Below are positions 41,818-52,785 of a stretch of DNA of 64,000 bases, piece after piece (the stretch's first letter is position 1; every line of letters starts with the position of its first letter). Location of the stretch: contig CP089456.1 of NCBI GenBank assembly GCA_026636295.1, positions 1,206,922 to 1,270,921 of the forward strand. Direction: 5' to 3'. This DNA is from Medakamo hakoo (Eukaryota; Chlorophyta; Trebouxiophyceae; Coccomyxaceae). The translations under genes were made by a program, and so were the position numbers. The notes under the pieces were generated by a model that was not told the origin of the DNA, did no database searches, and worked only from the letters and a program-made list of their open reading frames with translations.

Positions 41818-43089
41818 ATGCGAGCTTGCCAGAGCGTGGCGACCGCGCGCTGGACGGTGCCGTCGCGGGACGGGGTCGCAGGCTACGGCGGCGCGCGGTC
41901 GCCCGCCCGCCTGCCCGCCCCCGCGCCTGCTGCATCCAGGTACCAGCCCGCCCGCGCCACGAGGCGCGCCGCCCTGCCCCGATCCTCGTCTTCCTCCTCC
42001 TCCTCCTCCGACGCGGACGCTGTCCCAGCCGCCGCCTCGACCTACCGCGCCACCGTCACCGAAAACCGGGGCGAGTCGGGCGATGGCGCGTTCCGGACGC
42101 TGCGGCTGTCCGTCGCGGACGACGTTCCCCTGCTGTCCGGCGGCGTGCGGCCGTCCGTCCGGTCCAAGCCGGCGGGGCGGCGCTTCATCGACGGGTACAA
42201 AGTCCCCGGCCAGCAGGTGGAAGTCCGCCTGGTGGAGGAGGGCGGGGGCGGCCCGGGCGCCACGCGGCCGGCGCTCCCCCCACCCCGCCGCCTGGTGCTC
42301 GCGTCCAGCCCGTACGAAGCCCTGCGCGAGTCCTCCGCCCTGGCCGCGTCCATCATCGAGCTCTTGGTCGACCGGGAAGCCGAGGGCGACGCCCTGTCGG
42401 CGGCCCTGGGCCGGCTGGCGCCGGGCGACCAGCTGGACGTGAGCGGCGTGGTCGGGTCCGGGTGGGCGCCCCTCTTTGACGCGATGGGCAGCGACGACGA
42501 CCACCACGCCCGCGGCCGGGCGGGCGGCGGTGCGGCCGGGTCCGGGTCATCTGCGCTGGCGGCGGCGTTGGAAGCGCGGCGGCCGCTGCTGGTTGTGGGC
42601 GCGGGCGCGGCCGGCGCGGCCGCGCTGCGGTCGACGCTGGAGTGGACGCCCGTGCAAGCCGCGGCCAGCGCGGGCCGGGTCGCGGCCGTGTTGGCGGCGG
42701 GGCGGGGGTCGGCCGACCGCGCCGGTACGCCTGGCGCCGCGCCCCCCGACGACGCGCACACGGGCCTGGGCGGCGCGCCGTACCTGATTTGGTACGAGCT
42801 GTGGCGCGGGTGGGGCGTGCGCCTGGCCACGCCGCCGCCGCTGGCGCCCGGGGCGGGCGCCCTGGCGCTGGAAGCCCAGCTGTTCGGCGCCCTGTTTGGC
42901 GGTGGCGGCGACCCTGGCGCGCTGCGGTCGGTCATGGGCGGCGGCGGCGGCGGCGGCGGCGGCGATGGCGGCGGCGTGACGGTGCTGCTGGGCGGCCTGC
43001 CCCGGCCCGTCGCGCTGGCCATCGTCCGCCGGCTGGAGGCCGAGGGCGTGCCCAGCTCGCAGGTCCTGTTTGGGGACCCGTACTTTTAA
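41818..43089 (+). CDS. FNR-like FAD/NAD(P)-binding oxidoreductase, predicted plastid
   Basis: Intronless, 423 residues. It resembles the plant plastid proteins of the ferredoxin-NADP-reductase fold typified by Arabidopsis At1g15140, though weakly. The start (MRACQSVATARWTVPSRDG... then a run of nine Ser) looks like a transit peptide. The FAD-domain order is recognisable: FIDGYKVPGQQVEVRLVEE, RRLVLASSPYE, LAPGDQLDVSGVVGSG. The NAD(P) domain has LLVVGAGAAGAAALRSTLEW and VTVLLGGLPRPVALAIVRRLEAEG, ending near SQVLFGDPYF. Gly/Ala-rich inserts are present. The usual FNR RxYS flavin motif is not obvious, so flavin binding is uncertain. Confidence 0.55.
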   Translation: MRACQSVATARWTVPSRDGVAGYGGARSPARLPAPAPAASRYQPARATRRAALPRSSSSSSSSSDADAVPAAASTYRATVTENRGESGDGAFRTLRLSVADDVPLLSGGVRPSVRSKPAGRRFIDGYKVPGQQVEVRLVEEGGGGPGATRPALPPPRRLVLASSPYEALRESSALAASIIELLVDREAEGDALSAALGRLAPGDQLDVSGVVGSGWAPLFDAMGSDDDHHARGRAGGGAAGSGSSALAAALEARRPLLVVGAGAAGAAALRSTLEWTPVQAAASAGRVAAVLAAGRGSADRAGTPGAAPPDDAHTGLGGAPYLIWYELWRGWGVRLATPPPLAPGAGALALEAQLFGALFGGGGDPGALRSVMGGGGGGGGGDGGGVTVLLGGLPRPVALAIVRRLEAEGVPSSQVLFGDPYF

Positions 43090-43330
43090 GCAAGGGTGGA
43101 GAGGTGAGGTTTGTGTGGATGTGTGTGTGTGATCTAATACGCGCGCGTGCGAGGTCGTCAGGATGTAAAAGGAGAAATCGTCGGGCTGCCTGAAAAAAAT
43201 GAAGGGAGGCAGACAAGGGACTGGGCAGGTTTGGTTCAGCACTGCTCATTTTGCTCTGCCCAGAGCGACGCATGTGCTGGAAAGCCTGGCGGCGCTCCAA
43301 CTGCCCTCGCCCTCACACGCCTGCCCAGCC

Positions 43331-44709
43331 ATGGCCGACACGCTGCGCAAGCCCCTCCTCCCCGCAGAAACGGGTGGCCCACGCCTGACGATCGCTGTGA
43401 CGGGCGCCAGCGGTTTCCTCGCTGGGACAATTGTCAGGCGCCTCCTAGCGGCCGGCCACACCGTCCACGGCACTGTGCGCGACCCTGGCAATGAAGCCAA
43501 GGTTGCGCACTTGCTGTCCATGCCGGGAGCGGCGGACCGACTCAAGCTTTTCAAGGTGCGAGAGAGTGTGGTTTTTGCGACGACGCGCGCGTGCGCCATC
43601 GGCGCGCCTGCGCGTTGGCCCGACCGCCCCTGCCCTCATGTGCGCCGCCACCTCTCCACCACTCCAGGCCGACCTGACCGACGCCGCGTCTTTCAACGCG
43701 CCCATCGCCGGCTGCGACGCCGTCATCCACACCGCCTCGCCCGTCATCATGAACCCTCCGCCCGGCCGGGAACGCGAGCTGCTGCTCGACCCGGCGGTCA
43801 AGGGCACGGAAGCCGTGCTGGCGGCTGCGAGCGCCACGCCCACCGTGAAAAAAGTGGTCGTCACCTCGTCTGTCGCCGCCGTTTTCAGTGACGCCTGGGA
43901 AAAGGGGAAGGACTACGTCTTTTCCGCCGCGGACTGGAACGAGGCCGCGACGGAGACGTTCCACCCGTACCACCGCGCCAAGACGCTGGCCGAGCGGCGG
44001 GCGTGGGAGCTGGCCAAGACCGAGGGTCGGGGCAAGTGGGCGCTGGCCACCATCGTGCCGCCCATGATCCTGGGCCCGCCGCCCGGCAACGTCAAGTGCG
44101 AGGTCGTCGGCCTGGCCCGCCGGCTGATGAACGGGGCCATGTACCCCGGGACCGCGCCCGTGGGGATGGGCATCGTGGACGTGGAAGACTGTGCGGCCGC
44201 GCACACCCTGGCCGCGCTGCTGCCGTCCGCGTCGGGGCGGTACATCGTGTGCGGGTCGGAAACGACGCTGTTGGGGTACGCGAGCTGCCTGCGCCCGGAG
44301 TATGGCATGTACAAGTAAGGCGGCGGGCGGCGCCCCCTTCTTTTCTGAAGGCGGGGTGGGTGAGGGGATCCACCCCACCCAACCCCATTCCCACTCACTC
44401 CCCATTCCACTCCGCCGCCACCCAACACACAGGCTTCCATTCTTCGCCATCCCGGCCTGGCTGCTGTGGCTGGCCTGGCGCCTGGGCGTGCCGGGCGCGG
44501 TGTCGTACCCGCTGATCGCCCTGTCCGCGCCCGACAAGATTCCGCGCTTTGACGTCGGCCCGGCCGCGGCCGACCTGGGCCTGACGTCTTACTTGCCGCT
44601 CAAATCGACGGCCGTGGACATGGCGGCGGCGATGGTGGAGCTTGGGATTGTGCCGCGGCTGCCCGGAGCGCCGGCGGGCAAGCGCGGCGGAGCTGCTGCG
44701 CGGCTGTGA
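43331..44709 (+). CDS. Dihydroflavonol-4-reductase/cinnamoyl-CoA-reductase-like extended SDR
   Basis: NAD(P)H-dependent carbonyl reductase or epimerase of the extended short-chain family, substrate unknown. Exons 43331-43555, 43668-44314 and 44433-44709 give 382 residues. The Rossmann motif is IAVTGASGFLAGTIVRRLLAAG with VHGTVRDP after it. CDAVIHTASPVI and KVVVTSSVAAVF (catalytic Ser) follow, and YHRAK supplies the Tyr and Lys of the YxxxK pair. The block GKWALATIVPPMILGPP is typical of plant DFR/CCR-like enzymes. Presence in an alga argues for a general carbonyl reductase and not for flavonoid synthesis. The C-terminal exon is hydrophobic (FFAIPAWLLWLAWRLG), hinting at membrane association. 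Confidence 0.8.
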
Positions 44710-44802
44710 GCAGGGTAGAGCCCGGGAGAGAATGAAAAAAAAGAGTGCGCTCGTTCCCATCCTTAAAAAAAACTCGCTCGCTCGTCCGACCCGCACCACA
44801 CC

Positions 44803-44805
<3 letters not shown>

Positions 44806-44848
<43 letters not shown>
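44806..44848 (+). repeat. (CT)n microsatellite downstream of the GSH1 gene
   Basis: About 20 CT units, about 10 bp beyond the glutamate-cysteine ligase stop codon; it lies in the 3' region shared with the convergent SDR gene. Confidence 0.85.
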
Positions 44849-44850
<2 letters not shown>

Positions 44851-44857
44851 GTTCCTC

Positions 44858-46641
44858 TCAATACGAAAAGTCGGGCGAGTAGACCGGGTCAATGGACCGG
44901 GCCCACGGTCCTTCATACAGCTGCAGCAGGCGGTCAGCGCCGCTCTCCCCCGTCGCGGCCGCGCGGGCGAGCGGCGCAAGCAGGGCTTCCTCGCCCCTCC
45001 CACGCCGGGCCAGGCCGTCGGACGCCAGGCCGACGACGTAACGCGCCACGTCCGCGACGGTCTTGTTGGCGCCGAAACTCGGTGGGGCGGGCGCGGCCAG
45101 GCCCGCTTTCGGCACGGCCGACCGCAGGCGCTCGTGGTCGCCTGCGCTCCAGCCGTACGCGAGGTCGAGCGCCGCGGCGAGCGCGGCGTCATCGTACAGC
45201 AGGCCGACCCACAGGGCTGGGAGGGCAGAGATGGCGGACAGGGGCCCGCCGTCCGCGCCGCGCATTTCCAGGTACCGTTTCAGGCGCACCTCTGGGAAGA
45301 TGGTGGTCAGGTGCGTCTCCCAATCGGCCAGCGTGGGCGGGCGGGCGTCGCCACCACCGCCGCCAGGCGGCGGCCTGCCGGCCATCCAATCTCCAAACGT
45401 GAAACGCGCCCCCGTCGCGTCCACGTACTGGCTGCCACCGCCTGCCTGCTTTTCGTACCGGAAGTACATGGGCACGCCCGCCGCGTAGTCCGCGTACGCG
45501 GCGAAGCCAAAGCCCCGATCCCAGGCCCAGGGCAGGATGCCCGTGCGGTCCGGGTCCGTGTCCTCCCACACGTGCGACCGCCAGGACTTGTAGCCGGTGG
45601 ACGACCGCGCGCGGAAGGGCGAGTTGGCGAAGAGCGCGGTGGCGATCGGCTGGAGCGCCAGGCCCGCCCGGAATTTGGACACCATGTCCGCCTCCGACTC
45701 AAAGTCCAGGTTGACCTGGATCGTGGCCGACCGAAACATCATGTCCCGGCCCAGGCCGCCCACGGTCGGCATGTAGGCCGACATGATGCGGTACCGGGCC
45801 TTGGGCATGGCGGGCACGTCCTCATTGGTCCAGGCCGGGTCAAAGCCCAGGGCCAGGAAGGCGCAGTTCAGGTCGGACGTCACGTCGGCCAGTTCGGCCA
45901 GGTGGGTGGCCGCCTCGGCCGCCGTGCCGTGCAAGTCGGCCAGCGGCGCGCCGCTCAGCTCAAACTGGCCGCCCGGCTCGATGGACACGGACGCCGAGTC
46001 CCGGGTCGCGCCGATGGGGGCGCCGCCTTCGAGGACGGGCGTCCAGCCGTGGCGGTCGCACAGGCGGGTGATGATGGTCGCGATGGTGTCAAACTGTGGG
46101 TGGTGGGGAGGGGGGAGGGGGGTTGGGTGGGTGGTGAGTGGGTGGCGAGAGCGCGCGGGCAGGGCTGGCGCCGATGGAAGACATGGGCCGCGCCGCGCAT
46201 CCAATCACCTACACTCACCGACAGCCGCTTTTTTGTGTCCAGGTAGTATCCCAGCTTCTCGTGCTCCGTGCCGAACCTGTGTGTGTGTGGTGAGGGGAGG
46301 AGGGGGGGTGAGGGGTGTGCGGCGATGAAAAAGACCACGCCGCCGCGCTCGCGCTCTGTCGCTGGCCCGCGCCGACAGGAAAAATAAAGACAACACATCG
46401 AAACTCACCGCCACGCTTCGCGGGGTTTGCAGCCGGACGCCAGGTAGGCCGCCAGGTCGGCCTGCGTCAGGGAGGTGGACCGGGCAGTCGCCTCGTCGGC
46501 GGCGCGTGGGGGTGCGGCGCGTGGTGAAGGCAGCGGGCCGGCGGTGCGGCGGCCACGACCGCACAACGGCTGGTGGAATGGCCGGGCGGCCCGCGCCGGC
46601 GCCGCGCCCGCCGTGGGGCGGGCGTGGGGATGCGTGTGCAT
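44858..46641 (-). CDS. GSH1: Glutamate-cysteine ligase, plant type (5' end uncertain)
   Basis: Catalyses the first and rate-limiting step of glutathione synthesis, in plastids of plants. Clear exons: one ending at 46410, then 46219-46276, then 44858-46093. Conserved text is dense: [154 protein letters not shown] and WVGLLYDD. The first exon is open upstream of the domain: the in-frame ATG at 46641 is given, but another ATG at 46952, in a different frame and opening MRPCSRALYMLRSVRRRG, could start a transit peptide if an extra intron exists. Plant enzymes are redox-switched by cysteines; I did not map these. Confidence 0.88.
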
Positions 46642-46963
46642 GCGTGGGTGGGGTCGTGCAGAGGGTGCGTGGTGACACGCACTTGGTTGGTGCGTGTCGG
46701 GAAAAAACAAAAGACGACGACGACCCGGGGCCGGCCGTCGGTGTGGCGCAGACCTGAGTTTTGGAGGCACGGCCCCTGTGCGCCGCGCAAAAAAGAGGAG
46801 AGGAGGCAGCGGGGAGTGGCCGTTCTGCCTGTCTGCTGCTGCCGCACGGGCACACGCACAGCACCCCGCCCGTCTACGACCCCTCCCCGCGCCGCAGGCC
46901 CGCGGCGGCGGACGGAGCGAAGCATATAGAGCGCGCGACTGCACGGGCGCATTTGTCAAAAAA

Positions 46964-49548
46964 ATGCAGCTCGGCGACGTGGGCCCTGACCTGGTCCTGG
47001 GCCGGTGCGTTCTGGGTGGTGGCCCGGGTGCAGGGCGCCGTCGACCTGCTGGGCGGCGAAGCTAGGGCTGGAAGGCTTCCCATCCACCCGCGCCGACCGT
47101 CTCCACAACCCCCATTCACCTTTCGTCCCTCTCCCTCTGTCCCATCCAAACACACACCAGCGCCAAGCGCCGCCGGGGCAACGGCCCGGCCAACCTGCTC
47201 AACCCGTCGTTCCGGGGTGAAGAAGGCGCCAAGCGGTGAGGAGGGTGTGGGGATTCTTGGAGGGAGGTGTCCGCGCCGGCCATCGTGTTTCGTTTCTCTG
47301 TCTCGCTCGATCGACCCCGTCCAACCTTGACCTTTCAATCCCATCCCCAACCCCCAACAAAACACCTCCCAGCGCCCTGTACCACTGCGCCTACTGCGCC
47401 AAGGACGTGTCCTGGTGCGCCCGCATCCGGTGCGCGGCCTGCCCGGACTACGACTTGTGCGTGGAGTGCTTCGCCGTCGGCGCGGCCACGCACCCGCACC
47501 GCCCGGGCCACCCGTACCGCGTCGTCGACGACCTGTCCTTCCCCATCTACGACCCGGCCTGGGGCGCGGACGAGGAGCTGCTGCTGCTGGAAGGCGTGTC
47601 CGCGCACGGCCTGGGCGCCTGGGCCGCCGTCGCCTCGCACGTGGGCGGCAAGTCGCCGGACGAGTGCGCGGAGCACTACCGGGCCGTGTACCTGGCGGCC
47701 GGGCCCGACCCGGCCAGCGGGTCGGGCGGGTGGAACCCGCCCGTGCCATCGCCTGCCATGACGGGCCTGGACGCGGACGCCGCCGCGTCGACCCGGCGCC
47801 GGGCGCGCATGGCCGCCGCCTTTGGCGGCGCTGTGGTGGTCGCGTCCAGCGGTGGTGGTGGTGGTGGTGGTGGTGGTGGTGGGTTGACGGGCAGCGGCGT
47901 CGCTGGCGGCGGCTGCGGCGGCGGCGGAGGAAGCGACACGCCCGCGCCGACCACGGGCGGCGACGCGGCGGGTCCCACGCCCGCGTCGACGGGCGCGCCC
48001 AGCAGTGCCGGCGGTCCGACGGACGGCCACGGTGGTGGTGGCACCGCCAGCGGCGCGGGCACGGCCGCGGACGCGGCCACGACGTCGGAAGCCGCCGGCC
48101 CCACGCCCGCGCCACCGTCCGTGCCGGGCCGACCGCGGGCGAAAGGCAAGCGTGGGCGCGGCTCTGGGCGGCCGTCCAAAGGCCGTGGCGGCAGTCTCGA
48201 CGCCAAACAGGCAGGCGTGCCGGGCGCGCCTGGGACGACCGCCGCGGCCGCCGCCGCCGCCGCCGCCGCGGCCGACCCGGCGGGCTACCACCCGCGGCGC
48301 GGCGAGTTTGATCCCGAATTTGACGCGGCGGCGGAAGCCCTGCTGGCCGACCTGGAATTCCATGGCAGCGGCGGGGCGGGCGGCGGCGGCGGCAGCGCCG
48401 CAGCCCTGGACGGCATCGCCGACGACACGCCCGCCGACACGGCCGCCAAGCTGGGCGTCGTGTCCGTGTACGCGGCCCGCCTGCGTGCCCGGGAAGCCCG
48501 CCGCGCGTTTGTGGTGTCGCGCGGCCTGGCCGGGCCCGACGGCGCCGCCCGCAAGCTGGCGGCCGACGAAAAGAAACGGCCGCCGGCCGAGCGCGAGGCG
48601 GCCGCGCGCGCGGCTGCGTTTGGCCGCCTGCTCGCGCCGGCCGACGCGGCCGCCCTGGGTGCGGGCCTGCTGCACGAGCGCCGCCTGCGCGCCCGCTTGG
48701 CCGAAGTCCGGGCCGCCCGCCTGGCGGGCGCCCGGTCCCTGGCGGACGTGGATTTGTTTTTGGACCGGGCGCGGCGGCGGTTCGGTGGGGGGGGAGGCGC
48801 GGGCGGTGCGGCCGCGGGCCCGCCCGCTGCGACTGGGCCGGCGGGTCCGCCTGCCACGCGGGGTGTGGCTGCTGCTGCGGGTGCGGCTGCCGCTGCCGCC
48901 GCCGCGGCCACCGTCGCCAGCACGGCGGCCGCCCTGGCGGCGGCAGCGGCCGCCGTCGCGGCCGCGGCTGGCGGTGGCCACCCGACCACCTCTCCGACGC
49001 CCCGCCCGCCCGGCGCGCCTGCGGGCCCGCCGCAGCCGCAACCACCGCCCGACCCACGTGCCGCCGCGCACGCCGCTGCCCTGGCCGCTGCTGCTGCCGC
49101 CACTGCCTCCCCCGCCGCGGCTGGCCCAGCCGGCGGCGCGGCCGCCGCCATCGCGACGGCGTCGGCCGCCGCGGCCGCAGGCACGCCGCTCGAAGCGCGC
49201 GGCGTCGCCAGCGCTCTGGCAGCCTGGCGCGCGCGCACGGGCGCGGGTCTGGACATTTCCACCCTGCCTGGCGTCGGCCTGCTGTCCAAGCGGGAGCGGG
49301 CCCTGTGCGCGGGCGCCCGCCTGCTGCCGGCCCAGTTTTTAGCGGCCAAAGCGGCGCTGCTGCGGGCCGGGACCGGTGGGAGTGTGTTGTCGCGGGCGGA
49401 CGCTCTGGCTGCCACGCGTTTGGACGCCCGCCGTGGCGCGGCTGTCGTCGCCCTGGTGACGGCCGCGGGCTGGGTGAAAGTGGCGGATGAAGGCGAGCCG
49501 GCGGTGGTGGAGCAGGCGGCGGCGGCGGCGGCGGCTGGAGACACGTGA
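46964..49548 (+). CDS. ADA2: Transcriptional adapter ADA2 (SAGA complex)
   Basis: Adapter of the GCN5 histone acetyltransferase module. Exons 46964-47004, 47161-47235 and 47373-49548 give 763 residues. In order: a short basic N-terminus (AKRRRGNGPANLLNPSF); a ZZ zinc finger (ALYHCAYCAKDVSW...CAACPDYDLCVECFAVG...HPYRVVDDLSFPIY); a SANT/Myb domain (WGADEELLLLEGVSAHGLGA, then VGGKSPDECAEHYRAVYL); a low-complexity Gly/Ala linker; the ADA2 middle region with GEFDPEFDAAAEALLADLEF and RLRAREARRAFVVSRGL; and a C-terminal SWIRM domain (ISTLPGVGLLSKRERALCAG... LDARRGAAVVALVTAAGWVKV). The linker and Ala runs make it longer than plant ADA2 (~550). It shares a short divergent promoter with GSH1. Confidence 0.92.
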
Positions 49549-49615
49549 GTGCGTGTTGAGTCAAAAGAAATGAACGCAGAAAAAAGCAAGACAGCAAGGC
49601 ACTACACGCCATATT

Positions 49616-50486
49616 TCAGTCACCCGCATCGAAGAACGCGGCACGCGCTGCGGCCGCGGCGGCCCGGCCCGCCTGGTGAGCCAGGTCGGACGCGGTGTCG
49701 TCGTCGCCACCGCCACCAGGCAGCGGCAGCAGGCGCGGCGCGGGCAACCCTCCACCACCACCCTCACCGCCCGCCGCCGCTTCCGCGGCTGCACGGGCGG
49801 CCGCGCCGACCTGGCGACCCACGGCCGTCGCCCAGTCCGTGTTGGTGGCGGCGAACTCCGCGTGCTGCGGACGTGGCAGCGGCCGGGCGACCGCCCACGA
49901 CTGGTGGCGGTGCGGCTCTTCGCCACCACCCCGCCCCGCCGCTGCCGACGCCACTCGCCCGGCCGCAGCAGCGGCCAACACGACACCCGCGGCCGTGCCG
50001 CCCACAGCCGCGGCCGTGCGCGGGTCGACAGCGGGCAGGCCAGGCTGCGCCTGGCCCGCCGCGGCCACCAGGTCCGCCGGCGCGGGCAGCGACGCCGGCT
50101 GGCCACCGTCACCGTTCCCACTCTGCCCAGCAAACGAGCGCAGGGCGGCCGCCGTCGCTTTGGACAGGGCGGTGACGGGATCGGAGGCAGGGCGGCGGCC
50201 GGACGTGATCGCGGGCCGGGCAGCCGTGTCGTCGTCCGCCGCGCCGGCAGCGCCGCCGCCCGCACTGGCGTCTTGGCGGGCCGCGCCCGCGGCCGCCTGT
50301 ATCAAAGCATCCGCCCGCTCCGGCCCGACCAGCGCGCGCAGCGCCGCCCGCGCGTCCGCGGCTTGGAGAGCACCCAACAACCCGCCCGCGCCCACCGGGT
50401 CGTCCGGCACGGTGCTGGCGGCCGGGCTGCCCGGAGTGAGAAAGGGGAGGAGGGTCGTGCCCGCGGCCAGGGCGCTGGGTGGTGGC

Positions 50487-50518
<32 letters not shown>

Positions 50519-50773
50519 CACGTTGACAGCCCGCTGGCGAGCGGATTGGACGCGTTCAGCGACTTGGCGGCTGGACACGCCCCGCTGCTCGTCCGCGCCA
50601 AGGGTGGCGGTGGGACCGGACGAAGCGGTGAGCGGCGGCGCGGGTTTCGGTGGTGGCGGCGGGCGTGGCGAAGCTGCCAGCGCAGGGTTTGCCTGGTCGG
50701 GCGTGGCGCCGGTGGCCGCGGTCGCACCGTAGAGGCACAGTGCCAGGCACGCAAAGACGCCTGTCAGTCTCAT
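49616..50773 (-). CDS. Predicted secreted/membrane protein, unknown
   Basis: Not recognised. Intronless, 385 residues, compositionally Ala/Gly/Pro-rich. A signal peptide (MRLTGVFACLALCLYGATAATG) is clear. A Pro-rich segment (PRPPPPPKPAPPL) and a possible glycosylated NVT site follow. A hydrophobic stretch (TAAAVGGTAAGVVLAAAAAG) at about residues 265-285 may be a membrane helix. The C-terminal region includes HRHQSWAVARPLPRPQHAEF and NTDWATAVGRQV and ends FFDAGD. It resembles a type I membrane protein with a ~100-residue cytosolic tail, but the helix prediction is weak in such Ala-rich sequence. Its stop lies only 67 bp from that of ADA2. Confidence 0.55.
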
Positions 50774-50993
50774 GGCGGCGAGGGCGGAGGGGTTGGAGGG
50801 GTACGGCGTGGCGTGGCGGGCGGGCGGGCGTCGCGCATGCCGCGTGCCGCGCCGCGTTTTCTCGTGTGCCGTTCGCGCTTGCCGACTTTTCAACCTGCTG
50901 CCCCCGCCTGCCACACACACGCAGCAACGCAAAAAAAGCAAGAATCAGTCACACGCAACGCCTCTACCCCACGCTCTGCCCCTGTCAGTCCTC

Positions 50994-52190
50994 TCAATCA
51001 ATGACGCACCGCCCGACCCGGTCAGGCCCGACGGCCCAGTTGGCCTGGACCAGGTAGTGCCTCCCGCCCAGCTGCATGTTGGCCCGCGCGCCGTTGGCCA
51101 CGCCGTACGTGCGCCCGTTTCCAAACATCCACAGGCACTTGTCGGGGCCTTCCAAGCCGCGGTCGTCGTACCATGCGTCGGCGTACGGGTCCGTCACCGT
51201 CTCGGCCAGCTCGTGGGCGATGATGGACACCATGGCGTCGGCGGGCGAGTCGCCGTTGGGCCCGCGGGCCTGCATGCGGCACTTCTCCCCGCACCGGGCC
51301 GGGTCGCCGACGTAGCCGTAAAACCGGTGGTGGGCGGCGCCGAGCGGCCGGGCCAGGGCCGGCGGCGTGTCGTTGGACGCGGGCGACGACGGTTCGCCGC
51401 CGGCCGGAACGGTGAACACCTTGTGGAAGCCGCAGTACGACTCGCAAAAGCCCGACCTGGCGTCCACGTCGGCTGAGCCCAGGACCATGTACACGCCCTC
51501 CGCGTCGTCGGGCAAGTCCCGCCGGCGGATGGCGTCGACGACCGCGGCGGCGATGTCGTCGTCGGTCAGGGCCTTGCCGCGGCTGTACTCATCGTACGCG
51601 GCCCCGCCGTAGCGCACCGTCGTCGACGGCCGCCGCCCCTTGGCGTCGACGTACCCGCCCGTCAGCGCGTACCAGGGCGAGGCGCCGATGTGGGTGGTAA
51701 AGTGTTCCACGATCTGGTGTGGGGTGTGTGGGGTGGGGTGGGGTGTTTTGAGAGCGGCGAGACAGCCGCGTGGGCACCTCCCCCCCCCCTCCCCTCTTCC
51801 CCACCACGTACGCACCTCGGCCGCGGCCGCGTTTTTGGACGGCCCACCCCACCCGCCGTACCACAGGTAGTAGATGGTGATGGGGTGGGCAACAATGCCG
51901 CCGCCGTGGTATTGCATGGGCCGGGCCGCGCCTTCCGCGGCCAGGCTGAGGATGCCGGCCGCGCTCGACGGGCGGACTGAGGTCGCGCGTTCGGTGACGC
52001 CCGGCGGCGGGCCGGGCCAAGGCGTGCCCGGCAGGTCAGGGTCGGAGGGGAGGTCAATTTCGCCGAGGGCGCGGCCGCTGTGGTGGACGGCGGCGCCCGA
52101 TCGTGGGCGGCAGGCCGAGGCGCGCGAGACGGCGCCCGCCAAGCAGAGGCAGAGGAGGGTGGCGGCGGCGAGCGGTGGCACTCGACGCAT
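50994..52190 (-). CDS. EXORDIUM / phosphate-induced protein 1 family secreted protein
   Basis: Extracellular protein family linked in land plants to growth and carbon status; the biochemical role is unknown. Exons 51816-52190 and 50994-51713 give 364 residues. It opens with a signal peptide (MRRVPPLAAATLLCLCLAGAVS). Family blocks: MQYHGGGIVAHPITIYYLWYGGW, FTTHIGASPWYALTGGYVD, VYMVLGSADVDARSGFCESYCGFH, YGYVGDPARCGEKCRMQ, SIIAHELAETVTDPYADAWYDDRG, and GRHYLVQANWAVG at the end. Cysteines are spaced as in plant EXO proteins, so disulfides are likely. The HELAE sequence looks like part of a metal site but the whole family carries it without known protease activity. Confidence 0.88.
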   Translation of the reverse strand: MRRVPPLAAATLLCLCLAGAVSRASACRPRSGAAVHHSGRALGEIDLPSDPDLPGTPWPGPPPGVTERATSVRPSSAAGILSLAAEGAARPMQYHGGGIVAHPITIYYLWYGGWGGPSKNAAAAEVRTWWGRGEGGGRCPRGCLAALKTPHPTPHTPHQIVEHFTTHIGASPWYALTGGYVDAKGRRPSTTVRYGGAAYDEYSRGKALTDDDIAAAVVDAIRRRDLPDDAEGVYMVLGSADVDARSGFCESYCGFHKVFTVPAGGEPSSPASNDTPPALARPLGAAHHRFYGYVGDPARCGEKCRMQARGPNGDSPADAMVSIIAHELAETVTDPYADAWYDDRGLEGPDKCLWMFGNGRTYGVANGARANMQLGGRHYLVQANWAVGPDRVGRCVID

Positions 52191-52785
52191 GGCTGGCACT
52201 CGAAATACGACGCCGCAAGGCAGTGAAAAACTCCTCAAACTTGTGACTGTTTAGGTTTTTGTGATTAGTGGGTCGGACAGTCTCAGTCTTGGCGGAGGAA
52301 AGTGGGTGGGCGGTCTGGGGCGCGGCGGGCCCCCCACACATGCCTTCTTTCCAGTCCCTCAGCCTGCACGCGCGCACCTGACAGCGCATTCGTTGTTGGG
52401 GTAAACGCCGCGTAGGGTGTCGCGGCACGCCCACTTCTTTTGCGCAGTGTGCAGCAGGATGCAGTAGGCGCTCAGCGACGCGCACCTGGCGTTGGCAAGG
52501 GCGAGGGCGGGGGGTCGGACCGTTTCCTTGAGGGGACGAAGGCTAGCCTGGCAAGCGGCGCTAGTAAAAAAAGACGGGTGGGGGCGACGGTTGAAGCAAG
52601 AGAGTTTGTGGGAGGGGGGGCACCGCCGCCAGTCGTCGCAAGCGCTGTGGTGCAAGAGGCACGCACGCGTGGCGCGGAGACGGGGGAGGTGGAGAGATTG
52701 ATGGAGCACCGCGGAAAAGTGGTGGGCCGCGCGTGACGCAGGCAAACCAGTGTGTCGAGGGGTCGCCCTCGGCCCCCGCACAACC
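52191..52785. other. Divergent intergenic region with a possible small Cys-rich gene
   Basis: A 595 bp gap between the EXORDIUM and VASt start codons. On the minus strand, 52359 to about 52570 stays open and reads SAACQASLRPLKETVRP... RCASLSAYCILLHT, AQKKWACRDTLRGVYPNNEC and AVRCARAG before a stop, with high-GC third positions and a TTTTTTTACTAG acceptor-like site before it. Another minus segment near 52630 reads ACDDWRRC. I could not join these into a convincing gene, so coding status is open. Confidence 0.25.

Noticed and set aside
51181-51240. HELAE as a zinc protease active site
   Set aside because: The sequence is a conserved block of all EXORDIUM proteins, which have no shown protease activity.
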